DNA of 64,000 nt from DASVCS01 sp036381495. GTDB taxonomy: Bacteria > Gemmatimonadota > Gemmatimonadetes > Longimicrobiales > RSA9. The position numbers and the translations under genes were made by a program. The stretch covers positions 1-64,000 of the forward strand of contig DASVCS010000093.1 of NCBI GenBank assembly GCA_036381495.1, written 5' to 3'. How positions within the stretch are numbered: the first letter of the stretch is position 1; each line of letters begins with the position of its first letter. Shown piece by piece: positions 19,145 through 27,807 of this stretch. The notes under the pieces are model-generated. The model saw only the letters and a list, made by a program, of their open reading frames with translations, made no database searches and had not been told where the DNA came from.

Positions 19145-20190
19145 CGGGACACCACCACGGCCGCGCCGTCGTTCAGGTACGCCGCGCCCGCGGTAACGAC
19201 GGACGCGACGCCGTCGAGCCCCGCCGCGATCGCGACGCGGTCACCGGCGAGGAAGTCGATGGTGACCTCCCGCCGCTCGGCGCTGCGGCCGTCGGCCGCG
19301 AGCGCGTAGACCGTGCCGCGCGAGCCGTCCGCCTCGAGCAGCGCTTCGACCGGGATGAGCTTCGCGAGCGTCGGGGTCGAGGAGCGGATCTCCGCCGTAC
19401 CGACCAGCCCCGAGACCAGATCGTCCGCCGCCGGCAACGCGATCTCGACAAGGTACGTCCCCGTCCCGGGCTGGGCGGCCGTGCCGACCTGGGTGACCGT
19501 GCCGTGGAGCCGGCGATCGGGGAGCGCCTCGAAGCGGACGTCGGCCGCGTCGCCCTCGCGCACGCGCACGACGTCGCGATCCGCGAGCCCGACCCGTAGC
19601 ACGCTGCCGCGTGCACGGCTCGCCAGCACGAGCACCGGCTCGCCCGGCGCGACCAGCTCGCCCGGCTCCTTGTGGCGCCGCAGGACCACGCCGTCGGACG
19701 GCGCGACGACCACCGCGAACCGGCGGTTGAAGAGCGTGCGCTCCAGCTCGGCGCGCGCGACCGCCGCCGCCGTCTCCGCGTCCTGGAGCCGCGCGAGCGG
19801 GACGACGCTGTCGGCGTAGAGTCGTCGCGCACGCGCGTACGCCCGCTCGGCCTGCTCCGCCGCGGAACGCGCGCGCGCCACCGCGGCATCGATCTCGCCC
19901 AGCTCGAGCGCCGCCAGCGTCTGGCCGGCGCGTACGACCGCACCCGCGTCCACGTCGATCCGGTCGATGATCCCACCGACCTTGAACGAGAGCGCGACCT
20001 CCTCCTTCGCGCCGAGCGTGCCGGTGCCGACGATCGGCCGGGTGATCTCGCGGATCACGATCGGCGCGACGCGCACCGGTACGGGTGGCGGCTCCTCCGG
20101 CTCCGGGATGCCCTCCGCCTGCCCACCGGTGCAGGCGGCCACGAGCGACAGCAATGGAACCACGAACGACTTCCGGGTGCGGCGAGTCAT
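19141..20190 (-). CDS. RND efflux periplasmic adaptor lipoprotein
   Basis: A 349-residue membrane-fusion protein. A short lipoprotein signal ends LVAAC (Cys20), followed by a proline-rich linker. Then come the barrel-sandwich half (about 55-90, GKEEVALSFKVGG-like: GAKEEVALSFKVGGII), a helical hairpin (about 92-160), the second lipoyl half (VVAPSDGVVLRRHKEPGE), a beta-barrel and a membrane-proximal domain. It links the RND pump to the TolC-like channel and overlaps both flanking genes by four bases, so the three subunits should be made together. Confidence 0.94.
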   Translation of the reverse strand: MTRRTRKSFVVPLLSLVAACTGGQAEGIPEPEEPPPVPVRVAPIVIREITRPIVGTGTLGAKEEVALSFKVGGIIDRIDVDAGAVVRAGQTLAALELGEIDAAVARARSAAEQAERAYARARRLYADSVVPLARLQDAETAAAVARAELERTLFNRRFAVVVAPSDGVVLRRHKEPGELVAPGEPVLVLASRARGSVLRVGLADRDVVRVREGDAADVRFEALPDRRLHGTVTQVGTAAQPGTGTYLVEIALPAADDLVSGLVGTAEIRSSTPTLAKLIPVEALLEADGSRGTVYALAADGRSAERREVTIDFLAGDRVAIAAGLDGVASVVTAGAAYLNDGAAVVVSR

Positions 20191-21584
20191 GGCATCCTCC
20201 TCGTTTCGATCGCGCGCAGCGCCGCCGCGCGCTCCAGCTCGATGTATCGTGTGGCGTAGCGGTACAGCGTCAGGGAGCGGTTCAGCTCGGCGGCGGTGAG
20301 CGCCGTGCGCGCGTCGATCAGCTCGACCTGGCTCGCGACGCCCTCTTCGTAGCGCCGGCTTACCAACGCGTAGGCGCTCCGCGCGGCGGCCAGCCGGTCC
20401 TCCGCGGCGCCCAGCGCCGCGCGCGCGACGGCCGCGGCGTCATAGGCGCGCAACACCTCCACCCGCACCTTGCCGGCGATCTCACGGCGCTGCGCGCGCA
20501 GCCGGGCCGCCTCCGCGCGCGCCGCGTCCAGGCGCGCGGCGTTGCCCCCGCCGTTGAACGGACTCCAGGAGAGGATCACCGAGCCGACCAGGAAGTCGGT
20601 TTCGCCGTCGAAACGGAGCTCGCGGCCCTGCACGCCGTAGTCGAGCGCAACCGCGAGCCGCGGCAGGAACGCCGCGGACGCGGCCCGCGCGCCGGCGTCC
20701 GCGGCCTCCGCGGCCGCGTCTAGCCGCGCGAGCTCCTCCCGCCGCGCCAGCGCATGCTGGACCGCGGCCTCGCGGCTCACCGGCAGCGCACGCAGAAACG
20801 CCGAATCGGGGACCAGATCGAGCGGCGCCTCGAGCGGTCGGCCCACGAGCCGGTTCAGCTCGCGCACCGCCGAGGCCGCTTCCACACGCGCCTCCATCAG
20901 CCGCTGCTCGACCTCGCTGCGGTCCGCGCGCGCACGGAACAGCACCGCCGGCGTACTCTCGCCCGCCTCCACCCGCCGCTGCGCGACCCGCTCGCTCTCC
21001 CGCACCCGCGCGAGCGTCGCCTCGTAGATCCGCACGACGCTCCGCGCCGATGCCGCCGCCAGATACGCGGACTGCACCTGCGCGGCGAGCCTGCGCGCGA
21101 AACCGCGCCGCGCCGCACGCTCCGCCGCACTCCGATGCACCGCCGCCGCATGGTTCGCCCAACTCGCAGGATCCAACACCGGCTGCGTCAGCCGCAGCCG
21201 CGACTCGTGGCGCTGCGGCAGCGTGATCTCCAGGTCGGTCGGAAAGCGCGACGTCCCGGTCAGCTCGTTCAGCGCGGCGTACGCCGGGTTCACGAACTCC
21301 CCCAGGTTCAGCGCGCCCCGCTGCTCGCTGTAGCGCGACTCCAGCCGGAGCTGGGGGAGCAACCGCGCCCGCGCCTGCCGCACCCCCGCCGCCACCCGCT
21401 GCTCCGCGTACCACTCCGCCTCGAGCCCCGGGTTGTTCCGCAGCGCCTCCGCGACGAGTCCGCCCAGCGGGTCCGGCTCCTGCGCATTCGCGTCGCCCCC
21501 ACCACCAGCCAGCGCGAGCCCGGCCAGTACGACGCCGATCCTGGCCAGCGCTCCCGCCCCTTCTCGTTGACCTAACATTGACAT
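20187..21584 (-). CDS. TolC-family outer-membrane efflux channel
   Basis: The 465-residue precursor has a signal peptide ending DANAQ (about residue 33), then two OEP repeats rich in long alpha-helices (for example RSAAERAARRGFARRLAAQVQSAYLAA and YEATLARVRESERVAQRRV), the TolC architecture. The last strand region LYRYATRYIELERAAALRA is also typical. The start may be ATG 21584 or ATG 21578, only two codons apart. An operator-like half-site lies inside the first codons, so transcription and initiation signals overlap here. It completes the tripartite pump with the two downstream genes. Confidence 0.93.
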   Translation of the reverse strand: MSMLGQREGAGALARIGVVLAGLALAGGGGDANAQEPDPLGGLVAEALRNNPGLEAEWYAEQRVAAGVRQARARLLPQLRLESRYSEQRGALNLGEFVNPAYAALNELTGTSRFPTDLEITLPQRHESRLRLTQPVLDPASWANHAAAVHRSAAERAARRGFARRLAAQVQSAYLAAASARSVVRIYEATLARVRESERVAQRRVEAGESTPAVLFRARADRSEVEQRLMEARVEAASAVRELNRLVGRPLEAPLDLVPDSAFLRALPVSREAAVQHALARREELARLDAAAEAADAGARAASAAFLPRLAVALDYGVQGRELRFDGETDFLVGSVILSWSPFNGGGNAARLDAARAEAARLRAQRREIAGKVRVEVLRAYDAAAVARAALGAAEDRLAAARSAYALVSRRYEEGVASQVELIDARTALTAAELNRSLTLYRYATRYIELERAAALRAIETRRMP

Positions 21585-21603
21585 GAGACCTAACGGTGTT
21601 AAG
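21569..21603. promoter_or_regulatory. TetR operator candidate at the tolC start
   Basis: Plus-strand half-sites CTAAC at 21572-21576 and 21590-21594 are spaced 18 bp, and an inverted half-site GTTA follows at 21598-21601, eight bases after the second. The same spacing pattern occurs upstream of tetR (22259-22290). The site straddles the tolC start codon. Confidence 0.6.
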
Positions 21604-21611
21604 CGTCGGCG

Positions 21612-21633
21612 CAAAAAAAAGATGTGTTCATCG
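21612..21633 (-). terminator. weak hairpin plus T8 tract between tetR and tolC
   Basis: On the minus strand GATG-AACA-CATC is followed directly by eight T residues, right after the tetR stop codon. The stem is only four base pairs, so termination would be partial at best, perhaps lowering read-through into tolC. Confidence 0.3.
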
Positions 21634-22251
21634 TGGCAACATTCCGCGCCGGATGGTTTCGCGCAGGCGCGCAGCCGTCGCGCGTACGTCGCGGAGGTCG
21701 ATCGAGTCCCGGCCGCAGCCGGCAATGTGGATCGAGACGAGCCCGTGCATGGCGCCCCACAGCATCTGGGCGACCTCATCGGGGTCGTCATACTCGGGAC
21801 TGAAGTAGCCGCCGGCGATCGCCTCCGCACAGGTGTCGCGCAGGAACGCGTACACCGTTTCCGGTGGCTCCCCACCGCCGGCTTCGTGGTCCGGTATCGT
21901 GCCAGGGCGCTCGGTCATGAAGAGGAAGCGGTACTGCATCGGGTTCTCGAGCGCGAAGTCCACATAGGCCGCTCCGATCCGTTCCAGACGTTCGACTGGA
22001 TCTTCGATCCTGCCGATCCGCTGGAACGCCTCCACGAAGGGGCCGAAATCGGCGACGCACAGTTCACGCAGCAGCGCTTCCTTGTTCCGGAAGTGGTGAT
22101 AGATGGCCGTCGGCGTGAACTCGATGCGGTCCGCTACGGCACGCATGGTGGTCGTCTCGTAGCCGCATTGCACGAACAGGTCGCGGGCGGCGTCGAGGAT
22201 GCGCTGCCGGGTCTCGGCGCATTCGCGTTGTCGTCGTTCCTTGCTCCCCAT
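21628..22251 (-). CDS. TetR-family repressor of the RND efflux operon
   Basis: A 207-residue regulator. The N-terminal helix-turn-helix is clear (about 13-60: RQRILDAARDLFVQCGYETTTM and ADRIEFTPTAIYHHFRNKEALL). The C-terminal ligand domain contains WGAMHGLVSIHI, the WHG signature. Start ATG 22251 is preceded by AGGAGG four bases upstream, and that Shine-Dalgarno overlaps an operator half-site. It is the first gene of a minus-strand unit with tolC, the adaptor and the pump. Matching operators before tetR and at tolC indicate autoregulation and repression of the pump genes, relieved by an unknown ligand. Confidence 0.92.
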   Translation of the reverse strand: MGSKERRQRECAETRQRILDAARDLFVQCGYETTTMRAVADRIEFTPTAIYHHFRNKEALLRELCVADFGPFVEAFQRIGRIEDPVERLERIGAAYVDFALENPMQYRFLFMTERPGTIPDHEAGGGEPPETVYAFLRDTCAEAIAGGYFSPEYDDPDEVAQMLWGAMHGLVSIHIAGCGRDSIDLRDVRATAARLRETIRRGMLPR

Positions 22252-22258
22252 GGTGCCT

Positions 22259-22290
22259 CCTAACCGCGCTAGAATATCTAACGCCGTTAG
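22259..22290. promoter_or_regulatory. TetR operator upstream of tetR
   Basis: CTAAC at 22260-22264 and 22278-22282 are spaced 18 bp, and the second is part of the perfect palindrome CTAACG-C-CGTTAG (22278-22290). The layout is the same as at the tolC start. Confidence 0.65.
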
Positions 22291-22371
22291 GTCGCGCAAG
22301 GGGGTCGTAGCACGCGCCGCTCCGGGGGCGCACGACGTCGCTCCATCCGCTCGGCGTCGCAGGCGCCCGGG

Positions 22372-23511
22372 TCAGCGCTCGCGCGCCATGGGCGGGATGC
22401 TCTGATCCGCCGTCCGGACCGCGCGTTCGATCCACAGGTCGTAGGCGAGCACGCCGAGGAGCATGAGCAGCGGTACGGTCAGCAGCATCCCGAGCGGGCC
22501 GAAGAGCCGGCCGAAGAGGACGATGCCGAACAGCACGAGCGCCGGGTGGAGCCGCGCCGTCCCGCTGACGATCAGGGGCCAGACGATGTAGCTCTGGATG
22601 AGCTGGATCACCGACCACGCCGCGCCGACCGCGACCGCCTTCGCGGGCGAGTCCATCAGCGCGACCAGGAGGCCGGGAGTCACCGCGACCGTCGGCCCGA
22701 GGAAGGGGACGAGTTCGCCCAGACCCATGAGGATGCCGAGCGCGAGCGGGAAGCGCACGTCCAGCGCGAAGTACATGAGCGAGCCGGCCGTCGCCACCAG
22801 GGAGACGGAGATGGCGAGCGCCAGGATGAATCGGCGGAGCTGGTGCGCGAGGTCGTAGAGCACCTCGCGCACGACGTCGCGCCGCTCTTCCGGGAAGAGG
22901 CGCAGCGCCGGCACCAGGAGCTGGTCGTTGGGGCGGGCCAGGAAGAAGACCGCACCAAGGAAGATCAGGAACAGCAGGAAGCCGTAACGAACGAGTCGGC
23001 GCGCCACGCCGACCACGGCATCGCGGGCCAGCGGCTGCCCGATGGGCGCACTCAGATCCACGCCCAATGCCCCGGCGACCCCCGCGAGCTCCCGCCGCAC
23101 GTAGTCCAGCAACGCCGGCAGCGCCGCGCGCAGTCCGCGCACCTCGCCCGCGAGCGGCCCGGAGAGGAAGAGCAGAAACGCGGCGAGCGCGGCGGCCATG
23201 ACGAGTCCCGCCAGGATCGCGCCGAGCCACCGCGGCGCGGGGAGCCGCTCGACGACCGGATTCCACGCGACCGCCAGGATCGCCGCCGCGTAGAAGGCGA
23301 GCAACAGCTCGAAGATGGGACGGAAGAAGAGCAGGAGCAGGGCCGCCACGGCGAGCAGCCCTGCCGTTTTGTAGAGGTCCGTCGCTTGCAGACGCGCCCA
23401 CCACCCGGGCGCGCGGCGCTCGATCGCAGCCATGTCGCTCGAGGGACGCGGCCCGAGAACGGGCGGGGACGCCGATGGCACGCTCGCGCAAGGTGCATAC
23501 CGGTCCCGCAT
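22372..23511 (-). CDS. AI-2E family transporter (paralogue 2)
   Basis: A 379-residue polytopic membrane protein. After a hydrophilic N-terminus (1-45) there are two helix pairs (about 48-85 and 88-115), a periplasmic amphipathic stretch (about 115-165), and the family core with GLGELVPFLGPTVAVTPGLLVAL and IQLIQSYIVWPLIVSG. ATG 23511 has a GGGGTGGGG purine run upstream; ATG 23433 (MAAIERR) is a possible shorter start without one. It diverges from the PadR gene, sharing a 70-bp intergenic region. Compared with the member at 11213 it lacks the QQVENYLISP form of the motif, so the two probably carry different substrates. Confidence 0.88.
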   Translation of the reverse strand: MRDRYAPCASVPSASPPVLGPRPSSDMAAIERRAPGWWARLQATDLYKTAGLLAVAALLLLFFRPIFELLLAFYAAAILAVAWNPVVERLPAPRWLGAILAGLVMAAALAAFLLFLSGPLAGEVRGLRAALPALLDYVRRELAGVAGALGVDLSAPIGQPLARDAVVGVARRLVRYGFLLFLIFLGAVFFLARPNDQLLVPALRLFPEERRDVVREVLYDLAHQLRRFILALAISVSLVATAGSLMYFALDVRFPLALGILMGLGELVPFLGPTVAVTPGLLVALMDSPAKAVAVGAAWSVIQLIQSYIVWPLIVSGTARLHPALVLFGIVLFGRLFGPLGMLLTVPLLMLLGVLAYDLWIERAVRTADQSIPPMARER

Positions 23512-23522
23512 CGCCCCACCCC

Positions 23523-23551
23523 TTGACACCCACGCGCTCACCCCGTACCCA
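23523..23551 (+). promoter_or_regulatory. candidate promoter for the padR-permease pair
   Basis: TTGACA (23523-23528) is followed after 17 bp by TACCCA, a weak -10, about 30 bases before the PadR start. PadR proteins usually repress their own promoter, so an operator is expected here, but I cannot pick it out. Confidence 0.25.
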
Positions 23552-23581
23552 TACCCCTCACACTCTATGGGGAGAGGCCGC

Positions 23582-23926
23582 ATGGACGACGAGCGGATGG
23601 AACTGATCAAAGGCACGCTCGACGTGCTGATCCTGCGGACGCTGGCAGGGGAGCCGATGCACGGGTACGGGATCTCGCAGTGGATCCGGAACCGGACCGG
23701 GGACACGCTGGCCGTGCAGGATGCCGCGTTGTACCAGGCGTTGCGGCGGCTGGAGCGGAAGGGGTGGGTGGAGGCGGAGTGGGGGTTGTCGGAGAACAAC
23801 CGCCGGGCGCGGTACTACACGTTGACGCCTGCCGGTCGGAAGCGTTTGGGTGCGGAGGTGCGGGCGTGGCGGCGGTACGCGGAAGCGGTTTCACAGGTGC
23901 TCGAGCCGTTGATGGGGGAGGGCTGA
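23582..23926 (+). CDS. PadR-family transcriptional regulator
   Basis: A 114-residue winged-helix repressor. ELIKGTLDVLILRTLAGEPMHGYGISQWI begins the domain, QDAALYQALRRLERKGWVEAEWG forms the recognition helix and wing, and YYTLTPAGRKRLGAE closes it. GGAGAGG precedes the ATG. Its stop is immediately followed by the permease ATG (TGAATG), so the two are co-translated. Regulator-permease pairs of this kind are common in Acidobacteriota and Gemmatimonadota, and PadR probably controls the permease. The gene is extreme in G-ending codons compared with the downstream half of the permease. Confidence 0.93.
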   Translation: MDDERMELIKGTLDVLILRTLAGEPMHGYGISQWIRNRTGDTLAVQDAALYQALRRLERKGWVEAEWGLSENNRRARYYTLTPAGRKRLGAEVRAWRRYAEAVSQVLEPLMGEG

Positions 23927-26596
23927 ATGGCGCCGCATCGGAAATTGCCGCGGGGCCTGCGCTGGCCGTGGCGCAGTCGTGAGCGGATCGCGAACGAGGT
24001 GGACGAGGAGATCTCGTTCCATCTCGAGATGCGGACCGAGGCGCTGATCCGGAGTGGGGTGCCGCCGAGGGAGGCGCGGGAGCGCGCGTTGCGGGAGTTC
24101 GGCGACATCGGCGCGTTACGTCGCTCGTTGCGGCGCGCCGATGCGGAGGTGGAGCGGCGGCGGCGGTGGTGGGCGTGGTTCGCGGAGGTGCGGCAGGATG
24201 TCGGCTTCGCCGTGCGTTCGTTCCGGCGCACCCCGGGTTTCACGGCGGTCGCGCTGGCGACGCTGGCGCTCGGGATCGGCGCGTCGGTGGCGATCTTCAC
24301 GGTCGTGAACGCCATCGTGCTGCGGCCGTTGCCGTACCCGGAGCCGGATCGGCTGGTGCGCATCTCGCCCGGACAGAACTTCAACATCGCGCTGGTGGAC
24401 GCGATCGCCGAGGGCGCGCCGTCGCTCGATGCGGTGACGGGGCTCTCGTTGTGGGGGCTCACGCTGACCGGCCGGGGCGAGCCGGTGCAATTGAACGCGC
24501 AGTTCGTGGATGCGGATTTCTTCCGCGTCTTCGGGGTCCAGCCGGCGCTGGGCCGGCCGTTCCGGCCGGACGAGCGGGATCCCGCTCGGTCCGATGTCGT
24601 GCTCCTGAGCCACGCGCTCTGGGAGGGGCGCTTCGGCGGCGATCCGGGGATCATCGGCGAGCGAATCGAGCTGGACGGCTCGGGCCACCGGACCCGGCGG
24701 GTGATCGGCGTGATGCCGGCGGATTTCACGCCGCCGCTCGCGCCGGCCGGAGAGCGGATCGACGTATGGGCGCCGCTCAGCCGCGCACCCGGCCGGACCA
24801 TTGCGACGGACAGTACCTGGTACGTGAACCAGGTGGTCGCCCGACTCGCGCCGGGCGCGACGGTCGAGCGCGCGGCGGCCGAGGTCCGCGTCACGATGGC
24901 GCGGGTCCGCGCGGAGTACGGCAACCTGATCGGCAAGGAGCGCGTGCGTACGGCGGGTGCATCGGGCCTGCTCGAGTCGATGGTGGGCGACGTCCGCGGT
25001 ACGCTCTGGACGCTGCTCGCCGCCGTCGCCCTCGTCCTGCTCCTCGCCTGCGCGAACCTCGCCAACCTCCTGCTCGCGCGCGGCGACCGGCGCCGGCAGG
25101 AGTTGGCCGTCCGGAGCGCGCTCGGCGCGGCGCGCGGCCGACTCGTGCGGGCGCTGCTCGCGGAGAGCGCCGTGCTCGCGCTGGTCGGAGGCGCGGCCGG
25201 CCTCGTGCTGGCGCGCATCATCCCGGCCGTCCTCCGCGTCGCCGACGCCTCCGGTCTGCCGCGCGTCGGCGAGCTCGGGATCGACCTGCGCGTGCTTGGC
25301 TTCGCGTTCGCCGCGAGCCTGGCCTCCGTTCTCTGCTTCGGGCTCCTCCCCGCATTGCTCGCGAGCGGCGGCAACCCGCGCGACGACCTCGCCGGCGCCG
25401 GCCGCGCCCGCGGCCGCACCCGTTCGGGGCGCCGAATCGGCGCCGCACTCATCGCCGGCGAAGTCGCGCTGGCGATGGTACTGGTCACGGGCGCCGGCCT
25501 GCTCCTGAGCAGCCTGTACGCGCTCCGCTCCGTCGATCCCGGCCTCGACACGAGCGACGTCCTCGCGCTCGAGCTCGCGCCGCCGCCCGCCGAGTACGGC
25601 GGCGACCGCGCCCGCATCTTCTACGACCAGGTCCGCGAGCGCTTCGCCGCGCTCCCCGGCGTGCGCAGCGTCGGCGCGATCCAACTCCTCCCGTTCACGA
25701 CCAATAACTGGTCGTTCCCGTATCTCGCCGAGGGGCACGCACCGCCGGCGGGCGAGCCGCTGCCGACCGCCAACTTCCGCGTGGTCACGCCCGGCTACTT
25801 CGATGCCGTCGACGTCCCGCTCCTCGCCGGGCGGCGCATCGATGAACGCGACCGCGCGGATGGCGAGGCCGTCGGCATCATCAACCGCACGCTCGCCGAG
25901 CGGCTCTGGCCGGGCGAGGACGCCGTCGGCCGGACGATCCGCTTGTTCGGCAGCAATCCGTTCCGCGTCATCGGCGTGGTCGGCGACGTCCGCCAGCACT
26001 CGCTCGACGTCGAACCGCGACCCGAGATCTACTTCCCGCTCACGCAGTGGCCGCTCGCCTCGATGGTCGTGATGCTCGAGACCGACGGTGATCCGGCCGC
26101 GCTCGCCGCCATGGCACGCCGCGCCGTCCGCGCCATCGACGACGACGTCCCGATCACCGACGCCCGGCCGCTCGATGACGTGCTCGGCCAGTCCATGGCG
26201 CGCCGCCGCTTCTTCGCCGGCGTCCTCACCTTCTTCGGCGCCCTCGCCCTGATCCTCGGCGCCGTGGGCGTCTACGGCGTCACGGCGTACGCCGTCGGCG
26301 CACGCCTCCCCGAATTCGGCGTGCGTATGGCGCTCGGCGCCACACCCCGCCGCGTCCTGCGCGACGCGCACCTCTCCGGCCTCGCGCCGGTGCTCCTCGG
26401 GCTCGCCGTCGGGACGGCCGGCGCACTCGCCGCGAACCGGCTGCTCACCAGCCTGCTCTACGGCGTCGGCGCCGGGGATCCGCTCACACTCGCCGGCGCC
26501 GCGCTCGTGCTCGGCAGCGTCACGGCGCTCGCGAGCTGGCTGCCGGCGCGGCGGGTCGGCCGCGTGGATCCGGTGACCGTGCTGCGGGCGGAGTAG
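23927..26596 (+). CDS. ABC-type permease, ADOP class with N-terminal prefix domain
   Basis: The 889-residue protein has a cytoplasmic prefix domain (about 1-80, EVDEEISFHLEMRTEALIRSGVPPREARERALREFGD) that the family uses in place of a partner, then TM1 (about 95-125) and a MacB core (about 130-330). A first FtsX block (about 355-480), a second periplasmic domain (about 520-730) and a final FtsX block (about 760-880) ending PARRVGRVDPVTVLRAE follow. No ATPase is adjacent. It is coupled to the PadR gene with zero spacing. Third codon positions are mainly G at the 5' end and mainly C at the 3' end. Confidence 0.92.
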   Translation: MAPHRKLPRGLRWPWRSRERIANEVDEEISFHLEMRTEALIRSGVPPREARERALREFGDIGALRRSLRRADAEVERRRRWWAWFAEVRQDVGFAVRSFRRTPGFTAVALATLALGIGASVAIFTVVNAIVLRPLPYPEPDRLVRISPGQNFNIALVDAIAEGAPSLDAVTGLSLWGLTLTGRGEPVQLNAQFVDADFFRVFGVQPALGRPFRPDERDPARSDVVLLSHALWEGRFGGDPGIIGERIELDGSGHRTRRVIGVMPADFTPPLAPAGERIDVWAPLSRAPGRTIATDSTWYVNQVVARLAPGATVERAAAEVRVTMARVRAEYGNLIGKERVRTAGASGLLESMVGDVRGTLWTLLAAVALVLLLACANLANLLLARGDRRRQELAVRSALGAARGRLVRALLAESAVLALVGGAAGLVLARIIPAVLRVADASGLPRVGELGIDLRVLGFAFAASLASVLCFGLLPALLASGGNPRDDLAGAGRARGRTRSGRRIGAALIAGEVALAMVLVTGAGLLLSSLYALRSVDPGLDTSDVLALELAPPPAEYGGDRARIFYDQVRERFAALPGVRSVGAIQLLPFTTNNWSFPYLAEGHAPPAGEPLPTANFRVVTPGYFDAVDVPLLAGRRIDERDRADGEAVGIINRTLAERLWPGEDAVGRTIRLFGSNPFRVIGVVGDVRQHSLDVEPRPEIYFPLTQWPLASMVVMLETDGDPAALAAMARRAVRAIDDDVPITDARPLDDVLGQSMARRRFFAGVLTFFGALALILGAVGVYGVTAYAVGARLPEFGVRMALGATPRRVLRDAHLSGLAPVLLGLAVGTAGALAANRLLTSLLYGVGAGDPLTLAGAALVLGSVTALASWLPARRVGRVDPVTVLRAE

Positions 26597-27117
26597 GGCG
26601 GCGGTCGCGGGAGTACGGCGCTCGGTGCGGCGGGGAAGGGGGCGCCCGCGCGCCGCACTCCGGAGCCGCACTCCGGGAGCCGCGCGCGAAGGGTCTCGAG
26701 CCATGCCCCGTCGAAACCGTCCCCGCGCCGCCTCGCCTTTTGCGCCGGGCGAGCGTATCATACCTCGACGCGGCCGGCCTCGCTCGTACCGGTCGCGGCT
26801 CGCGTCGCGCGCGCCGTGCCTTCAAGCGGCGCGACGCGCCGCTTGACCCGGAACCGTTCGCCCGCGGCTGGAGCGGTTCGTTCGCGCATCCGGAGCCGCT
26901 CCCCCGCATACGCCACGCGTCCGGCCGGCGGGCGCGTCTCCGGAACGATGCGTCAGCGGCTCCAGAAACGCCGGCCACGGTGATGGCGACCCCGATGTCC
27001 GGTCGGCGAGGACCAGAGCATTCCCACGCGGCTATGGAACCGCCCCGCTTGGACCCGCATCCTGCGATACCGGCCCCGCACCATGGCGCCGGACGCGCAG
27101 GGATTGGAGGTGCCCCT
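26597..27117. other. gene-free stretch with a 25-nt palindrome
   Basis: No supported gene lies in these 521 bases. A perfect 12-bp inverted repeat with a single central base spans 26822-26846 (TCAAGCGGCGCG, A, CGCGCCGCTTGA), and a 6-bp pair GAACCG/CGGTTC follows at 26851-26856 and 26874-26879. The palindrome may act as a terminator or binding site. The end of the stretch carries the ribosome site of the Uma2 gene. Confidence 0.45.
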
Positions 27118-27690
27118 ATGTCCGTGCCCCTGCCCACGCGGCGGTGCTTCACCGTCGACGAATACTACCGCATGACCGAGGTCGGCATCCTGGGCGCCGA
27201 TGAGCGCGTCGAGCTGATCGAGGGTGAAATCGTCGAGATGGCGTCCATTGGTAGCCGACACGCCGCGTGTGTGAACCGTTTCACCCGCATCTTCGTGCGG
27301 GGCGTGGGGGAAGCCGCGCTGGTCGCCATCCAGAACCCGGTTCGCCTCAGCGATCTCTCGGAGCCCGTGCCGGACGTGGCGGTATTGCGGCCACGACCGG
27401 ACGACTACGCGGAAGCGCACCCCGGCCCCTCGGACGTGCTGCTGCTGGTGGAGGTGGCGGACTCGACGGTGAGCTACGATCGGGACCGGAAAGCGCCGCT
27501 CTACGCGGTCGCCGGGATCGCTGAGTACTGGCTGGTCGATGTCGTCGCCGCCGCGGTCGAGGTGTACCGGCGCCCGTCTGCCGGTGGCTACGAGGAGGTG
27601 GACACGTACCGCGAGGGCGATACCCTGCGCCCCATCGCCTTCCCGGAGCTCGCCGTGCCGGTCGTGGAGGTCCTGCCCGCAGCACCGTGA
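27118..27690 (+). CDS. Uma2-family restriction-endonuclease-like protein
   Basis: A 190-residue PD-(D/E)xK-fold protein of the Uma2/DUF820 family. FTVDEYYRMTEVGILGADERVELIEGEIVEMASIG is the family entry, followed by PDVAVLRPRPDDY and the catalytic-strand region DVLLLVEVADSTVSYDRDRKAPLYAVAGIAEYWLVD. GGAGG (27106-27110) lies seven bases before ATG 27118, fixing the start; the frame remains open upstream without similarity. These genes are mobile and often multi-copy, and their biological role is unclear. It sits between an intact ADOP permease and the remnant of another. Confidence 0.92.
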   Translation: MSVPLPTRRCFTVDEYYRMTEVGILGADERVELIEGEIVEMASIGSRHAACVNRFTRIFVRGVGEAALVAIQNPVRLSDLSEPVPDVAVLRPRPDDYAEAHPGPSDVLLLVEVADSTVSYDRDRKAPLYAVAGIAEYWLVDVVAAAVEVYRRPSAGGYEEVDTYREGDTLRPIAFPELAVPVVEVLPAAP

Positions 27691-27807
27691 GCGGGCGCGC
27701 GAGCCGGCGCGTTCCGGGCGACCGGCTCGGCGTGCCCGTCACGGGCGGCGACCACGACATCGGGCGCCGCCCGCCTTCCGAAGCCTGGCCCCACGAGGAG
27801 GACGAGG
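27691..27807. other. unassigned DNA before the permease remnant
   Basis: These bases follow the Uma2 stop and hold no gene I can support. They may contain unrecognisable parts of the decayed permease gene. Confidence 0.3.
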
